In this document: piece by piece, positions 9,655 through 16,997 of the stretch
How the letters are laid out: each line of letters begins with the position of its first letter
How positions within the stretch are numbered: position 1 is the stretch's first letter
From: Bacillota bacterium
GTDB lineage: Bacteria; Bacillota; Bacilli; Alicyclobacillales; SLC66
Direction of reading: 5' to 3'
NCBI GenBank assembly: GCA_021828865.1
Contig: JAJZCW010000023.1
Span: 1 to 54,059 of the forward strand
DNA: 54,059 nt
Position numbers and translations under genes: made by a program
Notes under the pieces: model-generated
What the model was told of the DNA's origin: nothing
The model's input: the letters and a program-made list of their open reading frames with translations, nothing else
The model's database searches: none

Positions 9655-10242
9655 TCAAGCGTTTCGGCGCAGTTTGGGCGCTTCCCGGATCCGTCGGATT
9701 TCGCCATCGACCACACGGTATTTACCAGGCTCCAGAGGACGATTGGATCGCCGCAATACCCAAGTACCATCTCGCAATACCCTTGCCCCAAGCGGCTTAT
9801 GAAGGGTAAACGATCCGCGACCTGAGATGGGTGTCGCGCGCGCAGTACCCTGATCAACCGCATAGAAGGAAAAGCGAAACTGCGGCGCTTTTTTATCAAT
9901 CTTGATGGCTTTGAATCCATCCGTCAGATGCTTCCGACGGAAATAGCTCAACAGATCGAGGGTCCAGGTAAGCACCGATTTGCCTTGCGGGTCAAACTGC
10001 TTGGCCGCCCACCCTGCCATTAACCCAATTGCGATTTGCCATAACCAAACTGGAATGATGTGATAGAGAAGGTGGAGAAATCCGGCCAAGAAAAAACCAG
10101 GGAAAATGGCGGCGATCACACCAAGGCCGATGACATCGAGACCCACCGCCATGTACTTCCCCAGCTTGAGCGCTCCGGCGCCTGAACCGATCTTTGTAAT
10201 TTCCGTTTTCGAGCGGTACAACTCTCGATAGGTGCGATACAT
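9655..10242 (-). CDS. TcpE-family conjugal transfer membrane protein
   Basis: 195 residues. A cytoplasmic N-terminus is followed by two hydrophobic helices (about 33-58 and 63-82). Then comes a DPQGKSVLTWTLDLLSYFRR segment typical of TcpE/PrgI-type proteins that sit next to VirB4, and a basic C-terminus. In Gram-positive T4SSs this protein helps recruit the VirB4 ATPase to the membrane. Its ATG overlaps the TAA of the pilin-like gene (TAATG), and the VirB4 leader follows its stop. The order supports the assignment. Confidence 0.78.
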   Translation of the reverse strand: MYRTYRELYRSKTEITKIGSGAGALKLGKYMAVGLDVIGLGVIAAIFPGFFLAGFLHLLYHIIPVWLWQIAIGLMAGWAAKQFDPQGKSVLTWTLDLLSYFRRKHLTDGFKAIKIDKKAPQFRFSFYAVDQGTARATPISGRGSFTLHKPLGARVLRDGTWVLRRSNRPLEPGKYRVVDGEIRRIREAPKLRRNA

Positions 10243-10655
10243 TAGCTGCCGGTCCCCGTTGTGCCGCCGCGAAACAGATTGCCAAAATAGAGAGCGCCCG
10301 CGATTAACAAGGTTGGGTTCAATACCAGAATGATCGCCACGAAGCCGAATCCAACCTCAGTCCAAAGGGCCGTTGTGTTTTTAGCCCTAGAGGCTTTCAC
10401 CGCACCGATGACCACCAAGACAACAATGATCACCACCGCGATCCCTTGCAGATATTGAAAGCCAAACGCATTCAAGAGAGTGATAATCTGATTGGCGGCG
10501 TCCAAAACACTTTGTTGATCGCCACCGAGTTGAGTCGGTGTTGGCAAACTCCCGCCTGTTCCCGCAGCAAACGCTGGCGATGCGGATGCCAGCAGCATGA
10601 TCGCCATTGCCATCCCGGTCCATACTGTTCGCCATGACTTTGTGAAATGATTCAA
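10242..10655 (-). CDS. VirB2/TrbC-like pilin or small T4SS membrane protein
   Basis: 137 residues. A cleavable signal peptide (about 1-31, ending PAFAAG) is followed by a short extracellular part and two membrane helices (about 65-88 and 99-125) with a small basic loop (KASRAK) between them. This is the layout of VirB2/TrbC-type conjugative pilins. The start is TTG at 10655 with AAGGAGGAG 6 bases upstream inside a leader. It heads the T4SS core run pilin-TcpE-VirB4-VirB6-VirB1. Confidence 0.72.
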   Translation of the reverse strand: MNHFTKSWRTVWTGMAMAIMLLASASPAFAAGTGGSLPTPTQLGGDQQSVLDAANQIITLLNAFGFQYLQGIAVVIIVVLVVIGAVKASRAKNTTALWTEVGFGFVAIILVLNPTLLIAGALYFGNLFRGGTTGTGS

Positions 10656-10694
10656 AGAAATCTCCTCCTTCTATCCAGTAGGAAACCGTGGGAA
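10656..10694 (-). promoter_or_regulatory. UUCCCAC leader (virB2-like gene)
   Basis: Minus sense: TTCCCAC (10694-10688), then TTTCCT able to pair with AGGAGA that contains the ribosome site, then TTG. The stem is weaker (about 6 pairs, 13-base loop) than in other copies. The preceding YdjM-like gene ends three bases before TTCCCAC. Confidence 0.65.
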
Positions 10695-10696
10695 GA

Positions 10697-11287
10697 TTAA
10701 GCGGCTGGAATGATCGGGAATGCATGATGTGCCAACTGCCAAGCATGTCCGAAGACGGGATATTGCAGCGCCAATCCATACATCACCACGAAAAACATCC
10801 CGACGAGAAACACCACCTCCAATGCGGAATTTGCAAATCCATCGGATGACACAAGGTAAAACGCAAATCGCCACTTGAGCGGCCACAGAAGCTGTTCGCC
10901 TTCCCGGTTGAGAAGGTCGATCACAATGTGCGAAAGGTAGCCGAATGCCGCGCCAAGCAACACCGGAAATAATGCGAAGTGGATAGGCCCCATGCTCGCC
11001 TGCCAATGCCGCCCGGCGAACGCCAGCCAGAACCAGAGTGCCGCAATCGGTAGACTGTGCGTGACCCCCCGGTGCTTGGCTCTCATCATTTCTAGACCCA
11101 TTGCGAACGGGAACATCGCTTTTGCCGGGATGGTGTTCGGGTTATCTGCGTCCGGCATAATTGAAGTGAGCATCGAAACGCCTAATGCCAGAACCCCCGG
11201 TGCGCTCAAGATCGGGGTATGCGTATAATTGATCAGCACGAGCGACGTCGAGAAGAGGCCGAATGCTTGGTGGGTTTTATACAACAC
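10697..11287 (-). CDS. YdjM-like (DUF457) membrane metal-dependent hydrolase
   Basis: 196 residues with several membrane helices. The N-terminal THQAFGLF, the SIMPDADN motif (about 43-50), HRGVTHS (about 72-78) and SHIVIDLLN (about 119) carry the His/Asp residues typical of the LexA-binding, membrane-bound putative hydrolases of the YdjM/DUF457 family. Start GTG at 11287, overlapping the end of the upstream small gene by 11 bases. Its role in the element is unknown; the stop is followed within a few bases by the pilin leader. Confidence 0.82.
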   Translation of the reverse strand: MLYKTHQAFGLFSTSLVLINYTHTPILSAPGVLALGVSMLTSIMPDADNPNTIPAKAMFPFAMGLEMMRAKHRGVTHSLPIAALWFWLAFAGRHWQASMGPIHFALFPVLLGAAFGYLSHIVIDLLNREGEQLLWPLKWRFAFYLVSSDGFANSALEVVFLVGMFFVVMYGLALQYPVFGHAWQLAHHAFPIIPAA

Positions 11288-11573
11288 CCATCATCTCTCC
11301 CCTCAGCGCAATCAAAGCCCCTAATAACGCGCTCGATAATGATCGAGTGGCACATACCGCAATCGAATCGCCTTTTTTCAAACGCACTTCATGGCCCAAC
11401 TCTCTTTCTGCCACTTGCACGTCGATTTGTTCCTTGGCTAACCTTTCGAAAAGTTCACTTGTCTTTGAACGCTCAAAGTAAAGGCGTTCCAACTCGGTTT
11501 CTGTACTGAACATCGCCTTGATGAGCTCTTGGTGTTCCCATTCTTTTTTCCTAATCGCGTCGTCCAGCGACAT
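11277..11573 (-). CDS. Small conserved element protein (paralogue of the 27106-27441 protein)
   Basis: 98 residues, not recognised. The first half is a charged helix (KEWEHQELIKAMFSTETELE). The second half shares a pattern with the product of 27106-27441: ELERLYFERS, LFERLAKEQIDVQV, and a C-terminal CATRSLSSALLGALIALRG against CVARSLTGALLGAHTALRG. The pair therefore defines a small family belonging to this element. The ATG at 11573 sits 6 bases after a leader hairpin. No catalytic motif is visible. Confidence 0.75.
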   Translation of the reverse strand: MSLDDAIRKKEWEHQELIKAMFSTETELERLYFERSKTSELFERLAKEQIDVQVAERELGHEVRLKKGDSIAVCATRSLSSALLGALIALRGEMMGVV

Positions 11574-11613
11574 AAAAAAGACCCCCTTTCGCCAAGAAAG
11601 GAGGTAGTGGGAA
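11574..11613 (-). promoter_or_regulatory. UUCCCAC / SD-sequestering leader hairpin
   Basis: Minus sense: TTCCCAC (11613-11607), CCTCCTTTC, loop TTGGC, GAAAGGGGG, TCTTTTTT, ATG. Nine pairs with one U-G. The 5' arm copies the anti-SD tail expected at the 3' end of 16S rRNA. A non-coding stretch of about 120 bases separates it from the TnpB stop upstream. Confidence 0.82.
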
Positions 11614-11734
11614 ATTTATATTTTTTTTGATAGAAGGCGCATGCTATTTAAAACCGTTACAGAAAACTTACCCAAACTTACAAAGGCACGTTTTCTACTT
11701 ATTGTTCGCTCTCCGCTTTTGGAACCACGGATTC

Positions 11735-13180
11735 CTAAGTTGGAGTCTGGCCGTTAACGGTGGCAAATGACTGTACAAGCTCATTGACTTCACAACCGGC
11801 GTCAGGGACTGCTCCCGTGATCTCAGCGTTTCTACGATCCAGAATTCGTTTGATCTGAAACTTACTCATCCAGAGCTTAATTTCAGGGTCATAGAAACGT
11901 TTCAAGATCACCTTCGCTGCATTGCCATCCGCCGTATCGACCGTGCCACAAAGCTTGCACCTGAAGCGATCTCCTTTGCGGTTTTTCTTTGCCGTGAAAC
12001 CGCAATGAGAGCACTCCTGACTCGTATACGCAGATGCAACCGCTTGTAGGCGGGAACCTCCCACCGTTATTTTAAAATCCGCTCGTTTGTGCAAAGTTCC
12101 TCGCATCCATAGTGTGACTCGACGTGATAGCTTTTTATTTTTCGCTCTACCGCTCATCTGACTTAAATCTTCCATGATGACATTTTCGGGACGTTGATCC
12201 AAAACCTGATTAAGTGCATGATTTATCACTGTTGCCATAGCCGCTTGAGAACGAATACGAAATTGAATTTGTTTTTTCTTACCAAGATTATTTCTGCGAA
12301 CCTTCTTTAAATAGGCGCTGCGGTCTTTTTCATCTTCGATTGTGCCTGCTATTTTTTCAGCAGTAGTACGTATTTTGCTACGTCGTCTCCCTTTCTCGGT
12401 ATATACCTCCTCCACTTTAGCAAGTAATCGACCAAAATCCTTGCCGTGCCGCTGATTATATTGATCCGTAAACACTTCGGTAGTCCCTGCGTCCAGTGCA
12501 ATATCCTTTATCAAATGCTTCGTTCTTGACACCTTCACTTTACTGGCTGTATGGATCTCAAAGCGGCCATAATTATCAACAAGCCATATGTTCCCACGAA
12601 TCTCTGTATTACCAAGAAGAGGAATCACTACTCGCTGGCGATGATGTAAAGTAGTGACTGATACGTACTGTTTACCGCCTTCAACAAATACGCGATAACT
12701 TTGCCCATCCAATACAGTAATTCGTCGTTGATTGATTCGCGGAGGTCTTTTCAACGAATTTACGACAAGATGAAATAACCACGCGTCACGATGTTCGCCA
12801 GATAATACTTTTGCGAGTTTCCCATACTGTTTAAATAACTTAAAATATTTGATCCGCACTTCTTCGCTTTGAGTGTGCTTAAATACTTGTGACTTCCACG
12901 AACTTCTCTTCTTTGCGATCTCCAACCACGAAATCATTGTATAAATAGCATCAAACAAACACTCATTTTCAATATGAACCGGTAATGTGTGGTGACTGAA
13001 TTTCCGCCCGAAAGCTCGCTTTACTTTCCATGAAGACTGCCAAATATACCAGTTTGCAGTTTTAGCAAGTTCCACAAGATAGGAGTCTTTTTGTTTGGCA
13101 TACGCTTCCATTAACTCGCGAAGCAGGATAGCTTTCCGCTTATTTAATGGGCGGGATAGCCTTCTTCGTGTTCGCATCAT
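11735..13180 (-). CDS. tnpB: Large TnpB-family (RuvC-like) nuclease
   Basis: 481 residues, longer than the usual 360-420 of TnpB, mainly because of an extended N-terminus. RuvC residues are all present: Asp in IALDAGTTEVFTD (about 231), Glu in VIMEDLSQM (about 340) and Asp in TVDTADGNAAKV (about 425). A four-Cys zinc finger (CSHCG...CKLC, about 396-421) precedes the last motif. No TnpA and no clear IS ends are adjacent. The first codons follow GAGAGGGGG, which looks like the 3' half of an element leader, so insertion there may have placed it under that ribosome site. It could be an RNA-guided nuclease or a domesticated one. Confidence 0.82.
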   Translation of the reverse strand: MMRTRRRLSRPLNKRKAILLRELMEAYAKQKDSYLVELAKTANWYIWQSSWKVKRAFGRKFSHHTLPVHIENECLFDAIYTMISWLEIAKKRSSWKSQVFKHTQSEEVRIKYFKLFKQYGKLAKVLSGEHRDAWLFHLVVNSLKRPPRINQRRITVLDGQSYRVFVEGGKQYVSVTTLHHRQRVVIPLLGNTEIRGNIWLVDNYGRFEIHTASKVKVSRTKHLIKDIALDAGTTEVFTDQYNQRHGKDFGRLLAKVEEVYTEKGRRRSKIRTTAEKIAGTIEDEKDRSAYLKKVRRNNLGKKKQIQFRIRSQAAMATVINHALNQVLDQRPENVIMEDLSQMSGRAKNKKLSRRVTLWMRGTLHKRADFKITVGGSRLQAVASAYTSQECSHCGFTAKKNRKGDRFRCKLCGTVDTADGNAAKVILKRFYDPEIKLWMSKFQIKRILDRRNAEITGAVPDAGCEVNELVQSFATVNGQTPT

Positions 13181-13200
13181 GGTAGAAAACCCCCTCTCAC
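13181..13200 (-). promoter_or_regulatory. Half leader: SD arm without its partner
   Basis: Minus sense GTGAGAGGGGG, TTTTC, TACCATG, which matches the 3' arm, T-rich spacer and start seen in complete leaders (for example at 18709-18748). The CCTCC arm and TTCCCAC are absent on the other side. This looks like a leader truncated where the TnpB gene and its flank joined. Confidence 0.5.
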
Positions 13201-13238
13201 AAAGACTTGTCCAACATTAAAGGATCACCACGCACCCC

Positions 13239-14108
13239 TTACGTTTGCAACTCCTTCAGCACGCTCTCCAGCCACCGGATCGTATATTTCGTCGTCTCCA
13301 CCCCTTTCGCCGCATGATTGATCTGTACGGGCATCAGCCGAGCATAAGACTTGCCCTTCTCTTTCAGCGCCCATTCCTTATCGACGGTCCGTACCTGAAA
13401 ACCCAATGTCTCAAATAGCGCATTCACCTTGACCGCCGACAAGGGCGGATTCAACCGCTTGCCAATTTCCGTGGGCGTATAGGCGACCTCTGTATTCTCC
13501 TCCCGGATCTGGCGTTTGAAGGTGGTCAAATCCACGTCAAACTCTTTTTCGGTATCTTCCATCGCAATCAGTGAGGCCATGGCAGGCGTCAGGCCGATCA
13601 TGACGCCGATCTGCGTTTTCTGTTTGAGGGTGTTGCGAATCGCGCCCCAGGGAATTCGATGCGCCGTTTTCTCGACAGCCTTCTTAATGATGTGTGGCGC
13701 CTCTTCCCGCGCGGCCTCTTCGACGTTGAGCAGATAGCTACGAACGGTTTTCGCGACTTCGCTGTCCCGCAAGAGCATGCCGATCCGCAAAACAGCCCTG
13801 CGAGGAACAATAACTAATGAGGCCGTGTTTTTGGGAATTGAACCCATCTCCTTTAAGGAGATCAGTTCAATGCCGGTAATTGTACGAAGCCCATCTTCCT
13901 CCAATTCGTCCCGGTGATCCAATATCAAGCTGTCAACGGCCTTCTTGGGCACTTCGTAATAATCAGCCGCCAATGATACCGTAGTATGAAGATCGTCCGG
14001 CAACAGTGCCAGCACCTTCACTTTGTCCAATACATCGACCCTCGCAGCCAATTGATCCCGTACCGCCCGATCTTCTAGCAATTCCTGTTCCCTGACTAAC
14101 TCGATCAT
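13239..14108 (-). CDS. Antirepressor-like protein (paralogue of 15776-16615)
   Basis: About 289 residues with start ATG at 14108, 6-7 bases after GAGGAGGG. The N-terminal 150 residues are closely similar to the protein at 15776-16615: VKVLALLPDDLHTTVSLA, YYEVPKKAVDSLI, and RRAVLRIGMLLRDSEVAK. The last resembles the conserved helical region of phage antirepressor/BRO-type proteins. The C-terminal half differs between the two. It is probably a DNA-binding regulator of the element (inference). A TTCCCAC leader precedes it. Confidence 0.6.
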   Translation of the reverse strand: MIELVREQELLEDRAVRDQLAARVDVLDKVKVLALLPDDLHTTVSLAADYYEVPKKAVDSLILDHRDELEEDGLRTITGIELISLKEMGSIPKNTASLVIVPRRAVLRIGMLLRDSEVAKTVRSYLLNVEEAAREEAPHIIKKAVEKTAHRIPWGAIRNTLKQKTQIGVMIGLTPAMASLIAMEDTEKEFDVDLTTFKRQIREENTEVAYTPTEIGKRLNPPLSAVKVNALFETLGFQVRTVDKEWALKEKGKSYARLMPVQINHAAKGVETTKYTIRWLESVLKELQT

Positions 14109-14147
14109 CCAAATACCCTCCTCTACCATGTAAAGTTGCCGTGGGAA
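14109..14147 (-). promoter_or_regulatory. UUCCCAC leader (antirepressor-like gene)
   Basis: Minus sense: TTCCCAC (14147-14141), CTTTAC, loop ATG, GTAGAG, GAGGG, then ATG. Six stem pairs with one U-G, covering the start of the ribosome site. The upstream 60-residue gene stops three bases before TTCCCAC. Confidence 0.65.
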
Positions 14148-14150
14148 CTT

Positions 14151-14333
14151 TTACGCAATCTTCGCGATTAAACCCGCACCGATCTTTTCCGCCATCGCCA
14201 AAATCTCTTTTGCAGCGTTCTCCTTTGACATCATTTGATCCGTGGCCAAGGCCGACGCGATGTTCAGCAGTGCCGCGTAGATTTCTGCCCGCTCTGCCGT
14301 CTGGTAAATGATCCGCAGTTGATCATCACTCAT
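14151..14333 (-). CDS. Small hypothetical protein
   Basis: 60 residues, helical and uncharacterised, ending in a mildly hydrophobic segment (EKIGAGLIAKIA). The ATG overlaps the upstream TGA (ATGA), the last of a chain of overlaps in this block, which is the main reason to accept it. Its stop lies directly before a TTCCCAC leader. Confidence 0.6.
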   Translation of the reverse strand: MSDDQLRIIYQTAERAEIYAALLNIASALATDQMMSKENAAKEILAMAEKIGAGLIAKIA

Positions 14334-14632
14334 TGTGACCGCCTCCTACTCGCCATCATTGCAATCCCATCTGCCAGCCCCTGCCGGTACGAATGTTCTG
14401 CCATGACACTATCTGCCTCCGCGACGGCGCTTTCGTATTCGATCAGCCATTCCCTCTGGTCGTCGCTGAGTGATGCCATGAGTTTGTCCAGCCATACGCC
14501 CACCGCGCGGTTCGCTTTTATGTAACGCTCATCGGCTGCCGTCTCTTTCGAAATGGCCCCCATACGTTCAAAGAACGCAAGTGTGACCGCTTCTTTTTCT
14601 ACCCGTTCCGCAACGATGACAGTCCTATTCAC
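14330..14632 (-). CDS. Small hypothetical protein, YRQGL-type
   Basis: 100 residues. It is a paralogue of the next gene upstream: both end in a Y-R-Q-G-L-x-D-G motif (SYRQGLADGIAMMASRRR here), and both share a central LMAxLsxxxxxWLxxxES pattern. No catalytic motif is seen. Start GTG at 14632 overlaps the upstream stop (GTGA), and the end overlaps the downstream start (ATGA). Function unknown; probably a soluble helical protein. Confidence 0.65.
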   Translation of the reverse strand: MNRTVIVAERVEKEAVTLAFFERMGAISKETAADERYIKANRAVGVWLDKLMASLSDDQREWLIEYESAVAEADSVMAEHSYRQGLADGIAMMASRRRSQ

Positions 14633-14928
14633 GACACCCGCCTCCAGCCGTTTAATAATTCCATTCCATCCGTAAGCCCCTGCCGGTAGATGTACTCCGC
14701 CGTTATGGTGTCTGCCGTCGTCGCTTCGCTTTCAAAATCCTTTAGCCACTGCTGGTGCTCCTCACAGGTAAGAACCGCCATCAGTTTGCGAAACAACTCG
14801 AATGCCCGATCATTTGGCGCCATAAAGCGCGGATCGGCCATCGAATGAACCGACGCCAGTTCGACACGATCATTAAGGAAAAATTGAATAGCATCCTCAA
14901 GCTTTCCTGCTGATTCGGTCCCGTTCAT
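14629..14928 (-). CDS. Small hypothetical protein, YRQGL-type
   Basis: 99 residues from the ATG at 14928, preceded by AAGGGTGG 6 bases away. Closely related to its downstream neighbour (FRKLMAVLTCEEHQQWLKDF and YIYRQGLTDGMELL), indicating a tandem duplication. Overlaps the upstream gene's end by 32 bases and the next start by GTGA. Function unknown. Confidence 0.65.
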   Translation of the reverse strand: MNGTESAGKLEDAIQFFLNDRVELASVHSMADPRFMAPNDRAFELFRKLMAVLTCEEHQQWLKDFESEATTADTITAEYIYRQGLTDGMELLNGWRRVS

Positions 14929-15151
14929 GATCAACCACCCTTTCAACTGTTAGTCTCGACTCGATCCCCTGCCGCAGCACTGGACTCTTGATGTGCTGGT
15001 TAATGCACTGAAGTTCCTCCGTTGACAATTGATCCAGGTAGCTCATCCATAATTCTTCTAGAGAATGGCACTTTGTAACGTCGACTCCCCGATTCTTTGC
15101 GAGTAAGAAAGCAACGAATAAAACATCCGTCGCTGTGACCTGTCCCTCCAT
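14897..15151 (-). CDS. Small hypothetical protein
   Basis: 84 residues, starting MEGQVTATDVLF at 15151. I prefer this start because its ATG overlaps the TGA of the 32-residue membrane peptide (TGATG). A reading frame continues upstream but only as the antisense-like frame of that peptide. A central CHSLEELWMSYLDQLS segment is helical. No family recognised. Confidence 0.6.
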   Translation of the reverse strand: MEGQVTATDVLFVAFLLAKNRGVDVTKCHSLEELWMSYLDQLSTEELQCINQHIKSPVLRQGIESRLTVERVVDHERDRISRKA

Positions 15152-15249
15152 CACCATTTCACCGCCCCCGTCACTGTCCATAGCCCGAAAGCAAAGCCAT
15201 AAAACAACAGCACCACCAGCGCCCAACCAATCGCCCGCCGGATCTTCAT
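15151..15249 (-). CDS. 32-residue single-pass membrane peptide
   Basis: A short gene encoding M-K-I-R-R followed by one hydrophobic helix (residues about 6-23, AIGWALVVLLFYGFAFGL) and a short tail ending AVKW. Its ATG overlaps the TGA of the HIRAN gene (ATGA) and its TGA overlaps the ATG of the next gene (TGATG), so it is precisely fitted between coupled genes. The positive-inside N-terminus and the two exact overlaps argue that it is real. Function unknown. Confidence 0.65.
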   Translation of the reverse strand: MKIRRAIGWALVVLLFYGFAFGLWTVTGAVKW

Positions 15250-15665
15250 GCGACACTCACACTCATCCGCAGGCCGTAATTGCCTATGTCGGAGCCGCCG
15301 GTGACACTTTCAAACCGCGCGGGCACCATCATCCCTTTATCCATCAGCGGCGCAAAGACGGCCGCCCACTCACGCGGGAGATACCCGATGGGATACGAAC
15401 CCTTCCCCGCCACATGCGCGATCACTTGGATGGCGTTCACGTCGAATGGGTTGTTTTCACGCCTCAATAGGAGTGCGATGTGATAACGAGAGTAGTGCGT
15501 CAAGTGCTGGAGCGCGGCTTGGCGATTTTCGAAGGTGACGCCAGCGGCTTTGAGGGTGAGTGGCTGCTTGATCAGTTGCCACGCAAGTTTGAGCGCTTCC
15601 GACTGGGTGTAACGGCCAGTCCGATATAGAGAGTGATTGAGAATCATGAGGACATGACGATTCAC
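15246..15665 (-). CDS. HIRAN-domain protein
   Basis: 139 residues. The C-terminal 85 residues have the HIRAN pattern: LLLRRENNPFDVNAIQVI, then GYLPREWAAVFAPLMDKG. HIRAN domains bind DNA ends or damaged/stalled DNA and are usually fused to SNF2 helicases; stand-alone versions occur in phages and mobile elements. The N-terminal 50 residues are a short helical extension. Start GTG at 15665 after AAGGAGG. It heads the overlapping small-gene run down to 14151. Confidence 0.78.
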   Translation of the reverse strand: MNRHVLMILNHSLYRTGRYTQSEALKLAWQLIKQPLTLKAAGVTFENRQAALQHLTHYSRYHIALLLRRENNPFDVNAIQVIAHVAGKGSYPIGYLPREWAAVFAPLMDKGMMVPARFESVTGGSDIGNYGLRMSVSVA

Positions 15666-15700
15666 GACAAAAAACCTCCTTGTCTACACAGGAGGCTTGC
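15666..15700 (-). promoter_or_regulatory. SD-sequestering leader hairpin (HIRAN gene)
   Basis: Minus sense: CCTCCT (15695-15690), nine-base loop, AGGAGG (15680-15675), TTTTTTGTC, GTG. A six-pair perfect stem covering the ribosome site; the TTCCCAC box is absent. Confidence 0.6.
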
Positions 15701-15714
15701 GATACAATATCTGT

Positions 15715-15778
15715 AACGCATTTTCCTGTGCGTTTTTGGTTGAGAGCATCTGACGTTTGGCGACTGGGGATGCTCTCA
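15715..15778 (-). terminator. Two inverted repeats after the antirepressor-like gene
   Basis: TGAGAGCATC (15741-15750) and GATGCTCTCA (15769-15778) form a perfect 10-pair stem beginning at the stop codon of the 15776-16615 gene. AACGCA/TGCGTT (15715-15734) forms a second small stem. There is an A-rich but no clean T-tract after the first stem in the minus sense, so a partial terminator or processing site is as likely as full termination. Confidence 0.4.
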
Positions 15779-16615
15779 GTGTTTAACCTCAATGTTTTCG
15801 CTCTCCAGTAACTCCTTGATTTTCTGAAATCCCTTCTCGTTGTATCGAAATGAAGAGACTTGCTTTGCGCTGTGGGGCGACTTGTCTAATACAAGCACTC
15901 CGTATTCTGCTGTTTTGACTCCATGCTTTTCCGCGATTCTGCCCACCTTATTCGCCGATATGCCGAGTTCTGCACCAATTTCCGAGGCGGTATAAAGTTT
16001 TTCAACCTGCGGACGTGGCACAATTTCGCGACCAGCCAACATTTCTGTGGCGGCGCTAACCAGGGATTCGATGGCCACATCCGAGAGATGCTTTTTGAAT
16101 TCTTTCGTGGCGTCGAAGATCAATTTGGCGCGGCGCGTCTGTGCGTTCATCAACATAACTTGCAACCGTGCTTCACGATCCTGTTTATCGATGGCTTGTT
16201 TGATGACATGAGGCGCTTGATTTCTTGCAACGTCCTCAATGTTGAGAAGTGCCGTCCGTACGGCTTTGGCCACTTCGGAGTCACGGAGCAACATGCCGAT
16301 TCGAAGGATCGCGCGGCGGGGAATGATGGTTAAAGCAGCCGAATTTTTGGAAATTGCACCCACCTGCTTAAAGTAGGTCAGTTCATTTCCTCTCAAAACG
16401 CGCAACCCATCAGACTCCAATTCCTCCCTATGGTCTTGAATAAGCGCCTCAAGCGCTTTTAAAGAGACTTCGTAATAGTTCGTAGCCATTTCTGTCGTTG
16501 CATTCACGTCATCAGGCAATAGAACCAATGCCTTAACCTTGTTGAGAATTTCTGTGCGGTTTGCGTATTCATCGCGCAAGGATTTACTTTCGAGCAGTGC
16601 ATCAATCTTGGACAT
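15776..16615 (-). CDS. Antirepressor-like protein
   Basis: 279 residues, paralogous to 13239-14108 over the first ~150 residues (VKALVLLPDDVNATTEMATN, YYEVSLKALEALI, RRAILRIGMLLRDSEVAKAV). The C-terminal part has an HTH-like segment, LYTASEIGAELGISANKVGR (about 200-219), then KHGVKTAEYGV, typical of the C-terminal DNA-binding region of phage antirepressors. Its ATG follows directly on the stop of the small XRE gene (TAAATG), so the two form one unit. Likely a regulator of this element. Confidence 0.62.
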   Translation of the reverse strand: MSKIDALLESKSLRDEYANRTEILNKVKALVLLPDDVNATTEMATNYYEVSLKALEALIQDHREELESDGLRVLRGNELTYFKQVGAISKNSAALTIIPRRAILRIGMLLRDSEVAKAVRTALLNIEDVARNQAPHVIKQAIDKQDREARLQVMLMNAQTRRAKLIFDATKEFKKHLSDVAIESLVSAATEMLAGREIVPRPQVEKLYTASEIGAELGISANKVGRIAEKHGVKTAEYGVLVLDKSPHSAKQVSSFRYNEKGFQKIKELLESENIEVKH

Positions 16616-16825
16616 TTAATTCGCCTCCCTGTATTGCAATAATTCACCCACGCCAATATTTAGCGCCTTGCAAAGTACATCTAAGGTCTGAAACCGAATT
16701 CCATCTCCCTTCCCGTAGAAAAGATTCGTTAAGGAAGTACGAGAAAGACCAGTTTGATCAGAAAGCGACTTTAAGGTAAACACTTTCCTTTCCGCCATAA
16801 TGATCGAAAGTCTTGATTCAATCAC
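16616..16825 (-). CDS. XRE/Cro-family HTH regulator
   Basis: 69 residues, a minimal Cro/C1-type HTH: SLSDQTGLSRTSLTNLFYGK with a following LDVLCKALNIGVGELLQY. The divergent gene at 16998 encodes a protein with nearly the same HTH (DISNATGISRQTLTNLAYNH), so the two may compete for the same operator. Starts GTG or nearby at 16825 after GGGGGTGAG. Co-transcribed with the antirepressor-like gene. Confidence 0.85.
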   Translation of the reverse strand: MIESRLSIIMAERKVFTLKSLSDQTGLSRTSLTNLFYGKGDGIRFQTLDVLCKALNIGVGELLQYREAN

Positions 16826-16863
16826 GATTTCTCACCCCCGCTTGCCATTAAGATAAGTTTACA

Positions 16864-16882
16864 TATACAAACGTCTTGTATA
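16864..16882. promoter_or_regulatory. Inverted repeat, candidate XRE operator
   Basis: TATACAA (16864-16870) and TTGTATA (16876-16882) are perfect inverted repeats with a 5-base spacer, located between the two divergent XRE genes. A related CTGTAC word recurs at about 16883-16888 and about 16971-16976. Size and place fit a lambda-like repressor site. Confidence 0.55.
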
Positions 16883-16997
16883 CTGTACACTTTTAATAGA
16901 AAGATACACCACTTAACCATTGCTTGTCAATACGTTCATTACTGTTATTTTTACAAATTATATGGTAAGCTGTACGCATGAATAGGAGGGCAAGACA

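Noticed and set aside
9617..9658. Upstream TTG at 9658 as start of the VirB4 gene
   Set aside because: It would read through the leader hairpin; the TTG at 9616 has an ideal GGAGAGGGGG at 8 bases.
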